In this document: piece after piece, positions 12,401 to 24,500 of the stretch
Layout: each line of letters begins with the position of its first letter
Numbering within the stretch: position 1 is the stretch's first letter
Assembly: GCF_932526225.1 (NCBI RefSeq)
Contig: NC_064035.1
Coordinates: 1,983,501-2,047,500, forward strand
Direction: 5' to 3'
Source of the DNA: Nematostella vectensis
Lineage: Eukaryota > Cnidaria > Anthozoa > Actiniaria > Edwardsiidae
DNA length: 64,000 nucleotides
Notes under the pieces: generated by a model
What the model saw: only the letters and a program-made list of their open reading frames with translations
Told to the model about the DNA's origin: nothing
Database searches by the model: none
Program-made: the position numbers and the translations under genes

Positions 12401-14479
12401 GTTTACTTCTATCCTAAGAGAGGCTTTTTCTAACGTATAGACCTCAGTAGATGTCTATCGCGTTTCACCGACTTTGAAAATCGAAAGATTCAGCCATTTT
12501 GCCAATTGTTACGTTATGTGCTCGCGACTCAACAACGAAAGGCTCACGCCCATTTTGCAAAAGCTCGCGCCTGACTCGCGGAACGCTCGCGCCTATCTCG
12601 CGGAACGCTTGCGCCTATCTCGCGGAATGCTCGCGCTTATTTCGCGGAATGCTCGCGCCCGTTTCGCGGAACGCTCGCGCCCGTTTCGCGGGTTAATTCG
12701 CGGAATTGAGAAGCTCTAAGGTACGTTTTAGCGTGAGTCGTCACATTTATCACTATATGTGACCCGGCAAGGAAAAAGTACACTAGAGAAAAAGCGTTCG
12801 GGCTATGAACGAAAAATATCGTTCGACGGATTATGCAGAACGATTTTACGATATTCAAAACGATATCAGGTTTCTACTAGAAACGATCTCCGATTTTCGA
12901 GATCGTTTGTCCAAAGGCATGATCGTTTTTCTGAAGAGTTGACAATCAAAAGCGAGATCGTTTTTCTGATTTGGCTTCACAAAGACAAGAACTTCTTTCG
13001 GGATTTGAAAAACATTTTTCAGTGCGAGAAAAACCCCGAAGGCAAAAACATTCTTACAATTTTGAAAATCATTACCAAAATGACAATATTCCCTCTTTTG
13101 AGAAATGCTTGGTTTGCTAATTTTAATTTTGAGCTATATTTGAGCTTACGTGACATTAAAAGCAACAAGTTGTTGTTTTGTAAAGACAAGTAAATAAGCC
13201 CACTCCCTTTCTTAGTTTGCATATGGCCCATAACCAATTTGAACACTTTACCTATCGCGATGATCATAATGGCAAATTAAAGCTCAGAGATAGGAGATCT
13301 TTTTGAGGGTCGTGTTATTGATGCACGAATTCATTAGCAAGCGCAAAGCCGTTATAGTAAAGTTGTGGTCCCCATTTCATTGTCTTGACAAGACAAGAAA
13401 ATATTTTTAGAGAACGACCTTCCAAACTTTAGAACGTTTTTTCGAATTTGAAGGGAACAAACTTCCAAATTTAAAAAACGTTCTTCCGATTGTGGCCCGG
13501 GAACAAGATCGTTTATGAACGATATAACGAAGCAACATCGTTCCCTCATTATTAACAATATTGTTCCCTCATTATAGAAAAAGCGTTCTTTGATCTTCCA
13601 GATTTGCCGTGTAAGTTTTCCTTTGCCAGGTCACATATACAAATATAGAATAAAACAAGCACTCTCTAACCTAAACAAAACCAAGTTTTGGATTTCATTC
13701 AATCGACTAAGGAAAAGTGACACATTTGATTATTGAACATACAGTAATTGAAACCAGTCATTTGGTGCCATTGAAATAAATCTTGATTGAAACAAATAAC
13801 CAATTCAGTTTGAGTCATTGTGTCTAGAAGTAAATGTCTGTTAAGTTACTTCTAGTGACTAGGAACTTATAGACATTACTACGTAAGAATTAAAAATCTA
13901 TCATTATGTATATCATGATGATCGTCGACCTTAAATCTAAGTTGATGGGAGAGGAGAGCGCTTCCCCGTGGAGGATGGACGCAAGCTCTGGGTCGCTCTC
14001 GAGGCTCATGGCATCGTCATCTTTCTGTTCACCAGAATGAATTATACGTCAGTAGAATGAAAGTAGTATGAGGGAAAGGATGAGTGAAAGTGAATAAAAC
14101 AAAACAAATATCACATACCTCGTTGAGTATGCTCTCTAGTGTTGGAATATCATCAACCACTGGCAGATCACTCTCAATATCAGCCTGGAATATGCGGCGT
14201 GCAAACCACCAATATTCATATATAACTCATTTCACTATCAATAACACAACTTATTCCTTATTGGTTGCATAATCTTCTATATTCTAAAACCTACAAAATA
14301 AGTACGCATCATTCTAGTAGTACCGTGTCGATGAGAGGTTGCGCTCGAAAGGAGCCCGCGTTTCCTCTTGTGCTATCAGTCGTAAACGCCGCATCCAGTG
14401 AACTTAAGGACTCAAGATCCTCCGCAGCAGAGAGCAAACCGGCTAGAGCGGTCTCATCCGCAATGCTGGCGTCGGCCAT
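9387..14479 (-). CDS. VPS8: VPS8, CORVET complex subunit, first eight coding exons (3' part outside window)
   Basis: VPS8 is the Rab5-effector subunit of the CORVET tether, acting in early endosome fusion. Exons on the minus strand in coding order are 14324-14479 (ATG at 14479), 14119-14184, 13930-14024, 10816-10906, 10608-10640, 10047-10101, 9727-9771 and 9387-9466. All junctions are GT-AG and every phase agrees. Recognisable family stretches are DIPTLESILNE in the acidic N-terminus, KVDAGLPTA, VIAIGTSHGVILIF (first beta-propeller blade) and YGAVTALGINKDCTRLLCG. About 189 residues are coded here, against well over 1,000 expected. The next exon should begin near the family motif ITMWDL and lies left of the window, beyond the 47-bp array. 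The intron between 13930 and 10906 holds two inverted-repeat elements. Confidence 0.9.
10622..10799 (-). repeat. 89-bp tandem duplication of a VPS8 splice acceptor and exon start
   Basis: Two copies, 10622-10710 and 10711-10799, are almost identical. Each contains on the minus strand the acceptor TTTATGCCAACAG followed by the first 18-19 nt of exon 5 (codons for SKVDAG). Only the 10622 copy continues into a complete exon with donor at 10607. Using the upstream copy would read GGC TAC TAA and stop at once. It is therefore a decoy acceptor lying 89 nt upstream of the real one. Confidence 0.9.
11141..12744. mobile_element. Non-autonomous DNA element with ~29-bp terminal inverted repeats
   Basis: The left end GTGACGACTCACGCG... 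(11141 onward, to CTTAG) is matched in inverted orientation by ...GCGTGAGTCGTCAC at 12744, with one mismatch over about 28 bases. Both ends are flanked by ATTT (11137-11140 and 12745-12748), a possible 4-bp target duplication. The interior holds a GC-rich 22-bp tandem repeat near the right end and two diverged copies of a segment containing ATTGTCGCAAT and CATTGCTCCA. No transposase ORF is visible. It lies in VPS8 intron 3. Confidence 0.7.
12567..12700. repeat. 22-bp GC-rich tandem repeat (about six copies)
   Basis: GCGGAAYGC recurs at 12578, 12600, 12622, 12644 and 12666, with a GCGG at 12688, so the period is exactly 22 bp. The unit is close to CGCGGAACGCTCGCGCCTAT. It is very CpG-rich compared with its AT-rich surroundings. 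It belongs to the right arm of the inverted-repeat element; the ORFs crossing it are repeat translations. Confidence 0.85.
12758..13635. mobile_element. ~880-bp inverted-repeat element with TATA target duplication
   Basis: The left end TGTGACCCGGCAAGGAAAA and the right end (read inverted, TGTGACCTGGCAAAGGAAAA) form terminal inverted repeats. TATA flanks both ends (12754-12757 and 13636-13639). Inside, AACGAT-type words recur in both orientations, so the element would fold on itself. The 144-codon ORF at 12759-13193 has no recognisable domain and spans the terminal repeat, so I do not call it a gene. It sits nine bases from the 11141-12744 element, both in VPS8 intron 3. Confidence 0.7.
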
Positions 14480-14966
14480 CGTGGAAAAGCACCTCTCTAA
14501 TAACCTTCAAATGTTTTGATCGTCTTCACTTGAGATCCACCATATTGTTTGCACCAGTCCTTCGCGGCATTTCTATACACAGGAATCATCGAGACTGTAT
14601 TGAAGCTCCCACAGAACGTGCGCAACATGAAATATTCTGTTCCTTTAGAAAACTTGTAAACTTTCTTTTTTTTTTTTTTTTCATTAACCATGTTAATGGA
14701 TTAACTCAAAAGATCACAAATGAGTGGCGAAAACCTGATGTGTAACTTAGTTACACATCAGAGCTCAGCTCAGAATATTTCCTTTTTTGGAAACACAAAA
14801 GATTATGACGTCATCATTCAAGCCCCTCGCCTTTCACCGCCGGGAAGATATATTTTTCGCTTTAAAAGCTTTTTCCCGTCGATTTTTTCAATTTTAAAGC
14901 AGCCAGTGTGTTAGGTCATCTTTCCAAGATATCTCGTGCAAGACTTCAAAGCGATGGAGTAAAAAT
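14480..14966. promoter_or_regulatory. Upstream region of VPS8, possible divergent promoter
   Basis: This stretch lies between the VPS8 start codon (14479, minus) and a possible plus-strand start at 14967. It has no convincing coding exon. It contains a T-tract at 14668-14681 and a near-perfect palindrome at 14735-14761 (CTGATGTGTAAC, three bases, then its complement). A divergent promoter is suggested only by geometry. Confidence 0.35.
14735..14761. repeat. 12-bp perfect inverted repeat with 3-nt spacer
   Basis: CTGATGTGTAAC is followed by TTA and then GTTACACATCAG. It is a small perfect hairpin or dyad symmetry 256 bp upstream of the VPS8 start codon. It could be a dimeric protein site or a trace of a foldback element; nothing in the sequence decides between them. 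Confidence 0.6.
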
Positions 14967-15506
14967 ATGGAAGATGGTGAGTATTTATGTTTGACCGATT
15001 TCGAACCCAAACACATGTAGAAATTTGACAAGATATCTCTACAATAATTTCTCTGGGCTTAGAAAAAATTATGGGTAATGTAGCTTTCGAAATCGGTATG
15101 TCTCTATATGGGACACGACGCCAGTTGCTGGGACGTTTGGTTTCTTTAAACAATATCGTGTTGAGCTCTGCACATCACCTACACTGTCAAGTGGACTGCT
15201 TCGTTTGATAGCTAGCCTAGCCGTATTTATAGCTATAATTTTTTTTATTTTTCTGGCTGATTTTATAACCAGAAATCTTATACAGCTCTGCCAAAGTTTA
15301 TTATTAAATAGCTAAATTGAGTAAAAATAAAATAAAATTAGTGTGTGTGGCTGTAGTTTCAGTTGGCTCCTCTGCATTAAGGCCATCATAAATAATAAGC
15401 TACTGTTCTCTATAAATCAAATTGAAAAGAAGCCCTTTTCTCTTTTCTTAATATAATTGTTACAATTTATTTCAGATATTGAACATGGCAAAGAAGATGT
15501 AGATAA
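14967..15506 (+). CDS. Possible start of a small unidentified gene (two exons)
   Basis: A candidate first exon 14967-14976 (ATGGAAGATG, then GTGAGT) and a second at 15476-15506 after TTATTTCAG join in phase to read MEDDIEHGKEDVD, then donor GTAAAT. If the second donor is not used, the frame stops after 14 codons. The peptide is acidic and has no recognisable domain. I found no further exon up to 17135. The case rests only on two well-formed splice sites and phase agreement. Confidence 0.25.
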
Positions 15507-17135
15507 GTAAATATATAAGGATGGACAGAGAGATCATTGAATTTTCTCATTTGTATTCCACTCTTAGGGATAAAAAAAACTTATACTATTCTTTTTTTTT
15601 ATATTTGTTTTATTTGTTCAAGCTATGTGTTATTGGCTATTACACTTTTTGAAAGTCTGTCAAGAAAATAGGGTATGAGATTATATGGCTTTCAACGTTA
15701 ATGAAGATTTGCACCCCGGCCTCTGCTACGGCCCTGCCCCTGGTCCATGGACCCCTTGTTGAAAATAGGTTTTCTAGTAATAACATGTTTTCAAGTGAGG
15801 GAAGGGTTTTCTACTTCTAGTATGATCCGAGTATAAATCAAGATCATGGATGAAGGTTGGTTAAAAAGTTTCTATGTATTAAATCCCCAGAGCTTCGTGT
15901 TTTTTTAATTCACACTACAACATAATATAAGACACAGCATAATGTGCATTCAAAAGGTGCAATGGGCTTTTTAAATGAGAGAGGGGATCTATGATCATTT
16001 CACATCACTTTTATGTATGGTGCTTGATTGTGAAAATTGTATTATTGGACAAATTGTTTCCATTTTTCTCCCATTTACTCTGACTGAAAATTTTCTACCA
16101 GAAAGAATTCAAATCATTAGAATTCTGTTGGAGTAAAATTGTTTAGGAGAAGAATGAAAAGCTCATGAAAATGATTTGTTTTCAAGACATTGCATTATAC
16201 TTATGCTGTAAAAACATTTACAACATAACATGTGTCCACTGCATTTTCTTTAGGATTGAACATTTTGCCAACAGGCTTGTGTATTTTGGGGGTGGCAAGT
16301 TTCCATCCTTTTTGGGTATATGAAATTTTGAGCTCTGTTGGACCATTCCATAAATAACTGAATACTGCCCCCCTTCCAACCCACCCCTGGGCAATTATGC
16401 CTCTAACCTTCAAGGCATATAAATTGGAAGTGCTGTTATCGACCTTGACCTACAAATGATGAATTGAGAGCCAGCAAGCTAGAAGTGCTGTTATCGACCA
16501 TACAAATGATGATTTTTTTTTTCGATTTAAAGGCATCATTAATTTTATGGTTTGCATGTCGTTATCGTATCAAGCTTGACATTTGCGTTTGGTAAAGGTT
16601 TTCAGACCACCAAAAAGCTAGTCATTTCTTATTGAAGGGCGGTCAAAAACTATCTTTTTCAATATGATACCTATTACCGCAGAGGGGGAGGGGACTTCAA
16701 ATCTGTTCGTTAGAAAATAACCTTTCGCACCTTAAAGAAATTAAAACTGGAGGAATATAGTCATACTTTTTTCTGTACAAGTATAAAGTAAAAAATGAGC
16801 CAATAAAAATAATCATAATAACAATAACAGCAGTCATCATCCTCCATTCTGAGCTAAATCTGTTGGGACACAACAAAGAGCACAATAAGTGTTTAGCAAA
16901 CACAGTAGTTGTCAGTGCCGTAGCACTGAATTATGAGGGGGAGGGGGTGGCATTGAATATTGGGGACCCAGTTGGAAGTCCTGTTTTCCTGATTGAAACT
17001 GTAAGGGGGATATGCCCCCAGTGCCCCACCCTCGGACAGAAAGGTGTTTCATCCCTTTCTTTTCACTCCTTTGTCTTCAGGTCCCTGGTTATATGATATT
17101 ATGAAATTCAAGTAGCTTCTAGGTCTAGCTCGATT
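15507..17135. other. No confident gene; repeat debris and possible VWDE last exon
   Basis: AT-rich sequence with no ORF I can support. About 16428-16516 holds a local duplication of AAGTGCTGTTATCGACC. A segment around 16637-16695 resembles one at 26786-26830 (GTCAAA.ACTATC...ATGATRCCTATTAC), so it is a dispersed repeat. At 17135, minus strand, a pyrimidine-rich acceptor (CTTTTCTTATAG) precedes AATCG. Spliced to the phase-1 end of the VWDE exon at 17191 it gives an immediate TAA, so it may be that gene's terminal exon. Confidence 0.35.
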
Positions 17136-17190
17136 CTATAAGAAAAGTATAAAATCTTTGGGTGACAAAAGTTGGTTGCACAGCACTTAC

Positions 17191-18581
17191 ATGGAGCAAG
17201 GCATCTTGGCCCGGTGAAGCCAAATGCGCATGCGCAGGTCCCCGGTCGTATGCAGCGACCACCGTTAAAACAAGAGTCTTTGCAAATGGCTAAAACAAAC
17301 CAAGCGAGCTAGGTTCACTTTGCATATGGCTAAAACAAACCAAGAGAGCTAGATTCACTTTGCAAATGGCTAAAACAAACCAAGCGAGCTAGGTTCACTT
17401 TGCTTGAAAACCTGATTATAGTTGTTCGCATATGGGCATAACGTATGGCAGTTTGTTTCTGTGAGCAGCTGGAATAATTCATTCAGCCCTGGATCGGCCA
17501 CTAAAAGGGAAATTGTTATTTTCAAGACGAACCTTTCTCACACATTTTGCCATAATATCCTGACTGGCAGGAGCACTGGTTTGGTCGCACACACCTGCCG
17601 CCGTGAAGACAAGGGAACATGCAGACTGGTAACTGGCAGCGGACTCCCGTCCAAAAGCGGCTATCACAAAGACAAACGTTGGGCTTGACACATCTGCCTC
17701 CATTTAGGCACGTGCTTCTACATACGGGAAATTCGCACTGCTCACCAACAAACCATTGCGAGCACTTGCAAGTGTTTTTGGCGATACAAAGGCCGCCATT
17801 TCTACATCCGGGAGAGCAGGTGACTGCAGGTAGAAGACATCATTATTCGCGTACAATCATGTGGTCATTCTAAATAACTTGTTACTTTTCTTTGACCATT
17901 TGTTTGTGCCCTACATTCATACTGTAGTTTTGAATTATTTTGCCAAGCTAACGCATATTGCATTTTGATACTATTCCATTCCATTTTGGCAGTTGTATTT
18001 TCCTTTTTTTAGTAGCTTCGATGATTTATATTGTTCACCCAGATTCAAGTTTACGCGGTCCCAGGGAGTCCGTATCAGCGAGATTCCAATCAAACCAGTT
18101 TAATTTTTGAACAGATGGTCAAAAAAATTGCGTAGATATCCTTGAATTAATAATTTTCAAGATGTTTCTATCTTTTTTATAACAGGAGGAATATCCTAGC
18201 TTTAGCACTCACCTATTTCACATCTGTGACCTGTATATCCAGGCAAGCAGTTGCAGAGGTAGGGTCCGACACAGCTTCCTCCATTTAGACAACTCACCAT
18301 ACACTTCATGTGCTCACAGCGCCACCCTTCGAAGCCACGAAGACAGCGGCAGGTATTGGAGCCCACGCAGTAGCCGCCATTCACACAGGAAGGCTTACAG
18401 ACAGGCGTAAGGCACAGCGGACCTTCGTACCCGGCACGGCACTTGCATACATCTGGGCGGACGCACTCACCACCGTTATAGCATCCATTCCTGCAGAAGG
18501 CCCGCCTGCATCCGATGCCGTAGTAACCTTTAGGGCATCTGCAGGTACGCGGGGCCACGCAAGTCATGCCGTAGGGGCATG
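17191..18581 (-). CDS. VWDE: VWDE-like, C-terminal CxxxC-NGG type EGF exons
   Basis: Three exons: 18213-18581, 17533-17823 and 17191-17289, all phase 1 at internal junctions. They code for about eight short EGF domains of the kind CxxxCxNGGxCxxPxxCxC, for example [19 protein letters not shown] and [15 protein letters not shown], as in WIF1/VWDE tails. The reading frame at the 18581 end begins inside an EGF domain ([17 protein letters not shown]) with no acceptor; the sequence switches there to the opposite-strand EGF frame. That is the left breakpoint of the inversion. Confidence 0.85.
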
Positions 18582-21500
18582 GATGGCCCAGACTTCATTT
18601 GTACGTGTGACCCCACATGGACGGGAACCTATTGCGACTCACGGGTTGACTGGTGTTTAAGTAGCCCATGCAAATACGGGAAATGCGTCAATTACGCAGG
18701 TTCCCATGGGTGTATGTGTGATTCTGGCTTTACTGGTAAACTCTGCGAGAATGCTCAAGACCCATGTGCTCTTCATCCGTGTGTAAATGGAGACTGTATC
18801 TCGAGTAATGATACATTTCGCTGTGTCTGTAGCGAAGGGTACACAGGTGATCGCTGTGAAACTGTAGTCGACATGTGCATATCCGCACCGTGCCATAATG
18901 GAACGTGTATCAACTACGGCTCTTCTTATATCTGTGATTGCTTTAACAGCTACACTGGTCATTTATGCGAAACACTGATTGACGCCTGTCACTCAAACCC
19001 CTGTAATGACGGGACATGTATTCAACAGACTGGATCATTTTATTGTGAATGTCTCGCGGGGTACACAGGGCAATCGTGTGATACGATGATTGACGCCTGT
19101 CAATCAAACCCATGTAATGACGGGACATGTATTCAACAGACTGGATCATTTTATTGTGAATGTCTCACGGGGTACACAGGGCAATCGTGTGATACGATGA
19201 TTGACGCCTGTCAATCAAACCCTTGCGTCCATGGCACATGTATTCCTGACGGCTCCTCGTTCCGGTGCTCTTGTGATGCTAAACATGTCGGCGAAAAATG
19301 TAACATCGTGGTCAACGTTTGCCTGTCAAATCCTTGTGCCCATGGTATATGCATTCCAGATGCCTCATCGTACAGTTGCATGTGTGAATTCATGTATTCT
19401 GGTAAAAATTGCGACATCATTGTCGATCCTTGTAGCGCTAATCCATGTGGGAATCACGGAATGTGTGTCCCACGTGACTCCACCTATTATTGCGCCTGCG
19501 ATGTAGGTTTTACGGGTGATCGTTGCGAGGCGGATATCGATGAGTGCGGTGCCTCTACGCCCTGCTTCCCTGGAGTCCTCTGCTCCAATGTCCTGGGTGG
19601 CTTCCGGTGTGCCGAGTGCCCGTTTGGTTTTATGGGAAATGGCACTCACTGCTCTAGTAAGTATGATAACTAATACTTTGAAACACTACTTCTCATGATT
19701 TATACAAGATTTTCGTCTATTTTCATTTGTGTATTTATACATCGTGTATGTCATCTCTGTCCAGGTAAACTTCAACACGTTCGTGCTCACCTGAACGCTG
19801 AAGGAGGAAGAAAATCTTCCATTTTCAGACATGTTTTTTTAATTGTAGAAGTGTACCTTGTCTTTCACTTTAGGAGCTCATCGTGCACCAATTGAAGAGA
19901 GCAAAACGCATTGACCATGTGCACACGGGCTACTAGCACAAGGATCAACCCTGATGTCGCATTTTGTACCAGTAAACCCTTTATGACAAATGCACTCAAA
20001 CGAGGAGTCGTCACGCACTAAGCAGTTTCCATGGATACAAGGATTTGAATAGCACGTGTTCATTGCATGCTCACATCTAGTTCCTTTGAACCCTACTGTA
20101 CATCGACAAGTATAAGTACTACTAGTACTGACGCACACACCGTTTAAACAGGGATTGCTCAGGCAGTGGTTGATGACGACCTTACATCGAAGACCCGTAT
20201 ATCCCTCGGTACAGACACAAAAGGGGTCTCCACGGCGTGTCATACAAATCCCGTGAGGGGCGCAGGGATCCGGCAGGCAGGCGTTCTTTTTGTGACATCG
20301 CAGCCCCCCATATCCACGCTTGCAAACGCACCGAAATCCCTGCTGCGTGTTGACACACCAGCCATTCTCCACCACGCATGGCTTAAGCTTGCAGTAATCC
20401 ATTCGCCGGTCACACTCAGCACCATAATAGCCAAAATCGCATTGGCAAAATAGAGCATCTCTGCGTGTAACACAATGTCCATGTCTACACGGAGCGTCAC
20501 CACACCGCTTGGTGATACTACAATTTGCTCCCTCGTATCCGGGCGTGCACTCGCACGAGTGGGCTAGTCCTGACTTGGTACAACTTCCACCATTAAGACA
20601 AGGACTGGGCTCGCAAGGATCTGTCATGTTGCACGATTTCCCCAAGTACCCGGCACTACATTCACAGCGCACGACTCCATTAGAACTTACACAAGCACCA
20701 TGGACACAAGCTAGACGCATGCACGGGTCAGCAGTCGTACACAGGCGTCCTATGTATCCTTCAAAACATTGACAAGTAAAGCTATCATTCCTTGGCCTGC
20801 ACGTCCCGTGAACACAAGGATTCGACTCGCAAGGGTCCATCGCTTGCTCAGAACATCTAGCACATCTATGGCCATCAAGGGTGACCATGCAGTTGCCATG
20901 GATACAATGAGAGAATTGACAGACGTTATTCGTCAAGTTAGATTTATCGCCACAGTGGCGTTGTCCGCACTTGCATTCGTACAATTTATTCGTGCCGTTT
21001 CCATGACAAGAGTTATTGATACATGGTGATGTGCTTGTCCCGTTACATGTTACATTTAATCCGCATATCACATAACCCACATGTAATACACATGAAGCAT
21101 TGATAGGAACATTGAACTTCATCTGCACTTTATCATTAAATCCACTAGTGAAATTCACGCAATGAAACGTCGAATTAACACCAACACATTTAACACATGA
21201 AGAAGTTTTCAAGAGAAAACTGACCTTCGTAGATCCTGCATGTAATTCACTTAGACTTTCTGCGCAAATAATGGTCGCATTGAGCACATCGCTTAGCTCT
21301 GCACCTGTAAACCAATTACACAAACCGACTATGACAATACATGCTTGATTTCTGTAGCCTGGTGTTGAATAACATGGGTACAGCGCTGTGTTACGTATTG
21401 GCTGAGTACAGGTGTTGCAACAGATGTGTGTATGGGTGGCGTTGTGCGTCGTAGAGCCATTGACAAAAAGGCACAAAGGAGGATCTTGATTACTGTTGCA

Positions 21501-24500
21501 ATAACAAATAGTCCAAAAGGTAGCGTCATTAAGTATTTTATCATAAGGCTCGGCCTTGGCGTCATCAGGTCCACTGAGGCCTTTTCGATACTCGTGATAA
21601 AGTTCTACCGTAATTGTAACGTTATCCATGCAAGTTCTATTTCCGCGCGGAGTCGAAGCACACATGTAGTGCTCAAAACGTTCACCTGTGTTTCCTACAT
21701 GACCTACGCATCTCCAATGGGTTCCATTTGATGTTTTTACACATTCACCAAAACCACAGCTATCCCAGGCACATAGGCTTAGCTTTATTTCGCAATTGCG
21801 CCCAGTGTAGAGTCGGTTCCACTTACAGTGGTATAACGTAAAATTCTCTCGCCCGATACAAACTCCCTGCACGCATGGTCTATGTTCGCACGCAGATATC
21901 TTAACATCACACGATGCTCCTGAATACCCCTTCCAGCACTTACAAGATGAGTTGTGTCCATTACCCACACATTCTCCATTCACACAGCTAGTCGGTTTGC
22001 AAGCAGACTCCACAACAGCACAGGTAGGGCCCGTGTAACCACTGAAACACTCACATGTAAATGAAGAGTTCGATTCTGTACAGTTTCCATTTATACAAGG
22101 GTTTGGGAGGCATAAGGGAGTTCCAGTTTCACAATGTGTTCCCGTAAATCCCTCCTTACATATGCACATGTAGGTGGTTCGAGTGAGCTCTTTGCATAGG
22201 CCACGCCCACAGGGATTTGATTGACAGGTGCCAGTGTGGCAGTTTGGCACGTGTATCCAGTTATGTCTCGAATTGTCCGGATTGCATTGCAGGCACGGCG
22301 AAAAAGATGAAGTTTCATTACTTTTGTAACATCTTCTGTTGATCTGGCATTTTCCCTTCTGAAATGATAAAAAACTTACTTTTTACCTCCGAAATAATTT
22401 CATCAACCATGTAGCACATAAAACCTAACATATTAAAAAGAGCTACTTATGGAAAAAAACTGCTTATACAGCGGCATAGCCAGGATTTTTAACATGAGGA
22501 GGCCCAAAAGGGACTTTCAAGGCATTTTCTCATATATTTTAAATAATGTCTCATGCATTTACTGTATTTTTGGCTGCTGGGTACGCCCTTTTTATATGCG
22601 CTCAAAGTTGTTACATCATAATAAAATCACTGTGAGATATGTTCGTTGCAAATTGATATTAAAATCTCTTGAAACTCCCACATATCGTCTTCAAGACAAG
22701 CCCGACTCGATATGTGTACAAACCTTAACATAGCAGCGCCCTGCTGTTTCACACCGTAAACACGCTCCATCATAAATAATATAATTTGCAGCTTTGCTCC
22801 AGAGCTTTCCGTCATTCGTGATGCGGACTTGAAAACCGTGCAACACACGTGGCCGGGCTAGAAGACTGGGGATAGGGCAAATGACTCCACGGTAGCTCTG
22901 GAATGACGCCTTGGATAAAAACGCGTGTTTCTTCAAGGATACCTTGCTGTTGTTTCTAAACTTGACGAAAAATAAAAAGTAAGTCAATAAATCAGTTCAA
23001 AAACCAGAACGTTTTTTTTTCTTTAACTATAAGAAAATCATGTACAAAGCTTAAATGTCTACGAGCTGTGGCCAAATGCACGCCAGGTCAAATGAGTCAG
23101 AAGTCCTTATCAGCAGGGGGGGGTAGCCTTCACACAGGCGCTAGTGTGTGAGCCGAGTAAGTTTGTTGTGAACGCTAGGGAGAAATCTAAGTGATTTTGT
23201 TGTGGACGCTTAGGAGAAATCCCCTCGCGATAACGATAGCGAGGGGATTTCGACTGCGTGCGAAGCTAGTCCAGACCTGGGACCCTCTTTGCGCTCGACA
23301 TTTCACCCGAGCCAGAATGTCGAGCGCAAAGAGAGTCCCAGGTCTGGACCACGTGCGAAGCACGCCCGGGTGCGCTCGGCCCTAAGCCCTTCCGACTGAA
23401 ACCGCGCGCCACAGGGCTTCTGAACACTTGAAAGGCTAAAACTCCGAAGCAGCACAAAGAGAGCCTGTTCGCAGGCCACAGGGGTGGGGAGATATGTATC
23501 TCGGAACTAGGGTAGAGGTTAAAAGTATAAAGAGTACTTCACCATCATCGTTGATATAATACCGATAACTATAAGAAGCAGGAAAGCATGACGAAAGTTA
23601 CTGGTAGGTATACACTTATTTCAAAATAGGTTGCACTAGAGAATCCATGTGTCTTAACCCGCATTGTCTATGGGTAACGTAGATCGATTCCTGGTCCCTG
23701 AAAACCATGTGAATGTTTATAGGCGACTAAACAAGAACATCTTTCCAGCTTGGAAATGTTTTTTGCTTATTTTTTTTTAATAACCAACTTCGGGTTACGA
23801 CTCATGGATATTCCAGGTGCAACATTATTTGAAAAAGGCGTATATCAGTAGCTTTCTGTTGTTCAAATTGATTGTTTTTTAATTAACATACTAATGACGT
23901 ACTAGAATCTGTCGTACGGAGCAGATGAGCTTTCTGTTATTAAAGAAGCCTTTGCCCGTCAATTGGAAGCGTTTGCAGTAGTAATACCGCAGGTCACACA
24001 AGCCTTCCCGCGTCACGCCATACAACACTGGAGCTTCACGCTTGGGAATGGAGCAGTCCTCTGCCTTATAGCCTGCAAGTGCAGGGCATGCTCAAAATGA
24101 TATAGGATGTGTTCAAGGCAAATGGATTGCGTCAAGGAATGTACACGTGTATCCTAGACCTGACCTCTGCTGGCTCAATGGCTCACCTCGCCTGCAGACA
24201 CATGCCCCCTTCACACACTTTCCATGGCCGCTGCACTGGTTTGGACACATGGCTTCAAGAACGCGCGACTGAGGCATCGACACACCTGCTTTGCTTAGTT
24301 CCCAGGCGCTCGCGTTTTTGATCACGTGTTCCTCGCATATATTCTCCAGCACGTTGAGGTAGCCTCGAGCGAGGGATGAGATACCTGTAGCCTGGACCAA
24401 AGCAAACACTTTTTAAAAAAATAATAAACAGGCCTAAATTGCGAATAACGCAATTAATATTCCTTTCAGTAGACCAATATAGGGATGTCACTACAATCAT

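Noticed and set aside
12759..13193. 144-codon plus-strand ORF
   Set aside because: It spans the terminal repeat of a foldback element and has no recognisable domain; composition is that of AT-rich repeat DNA.
16201..16413. 70-codon minus-strand ORF as a VWDE tail exon
   Set aside because: No acceptor in the right phase and no similarity to the EGF tail; a TAA-giving acceptor at 17135 is a simpler end.
18579..19673. Separate plus-strand EGF gene
   Set aside because: No upstream exon, promoter or signal peptide; it begins mid-EGF exactly where the opposite-strand EGF frame breaks, so an inversion explains it better.
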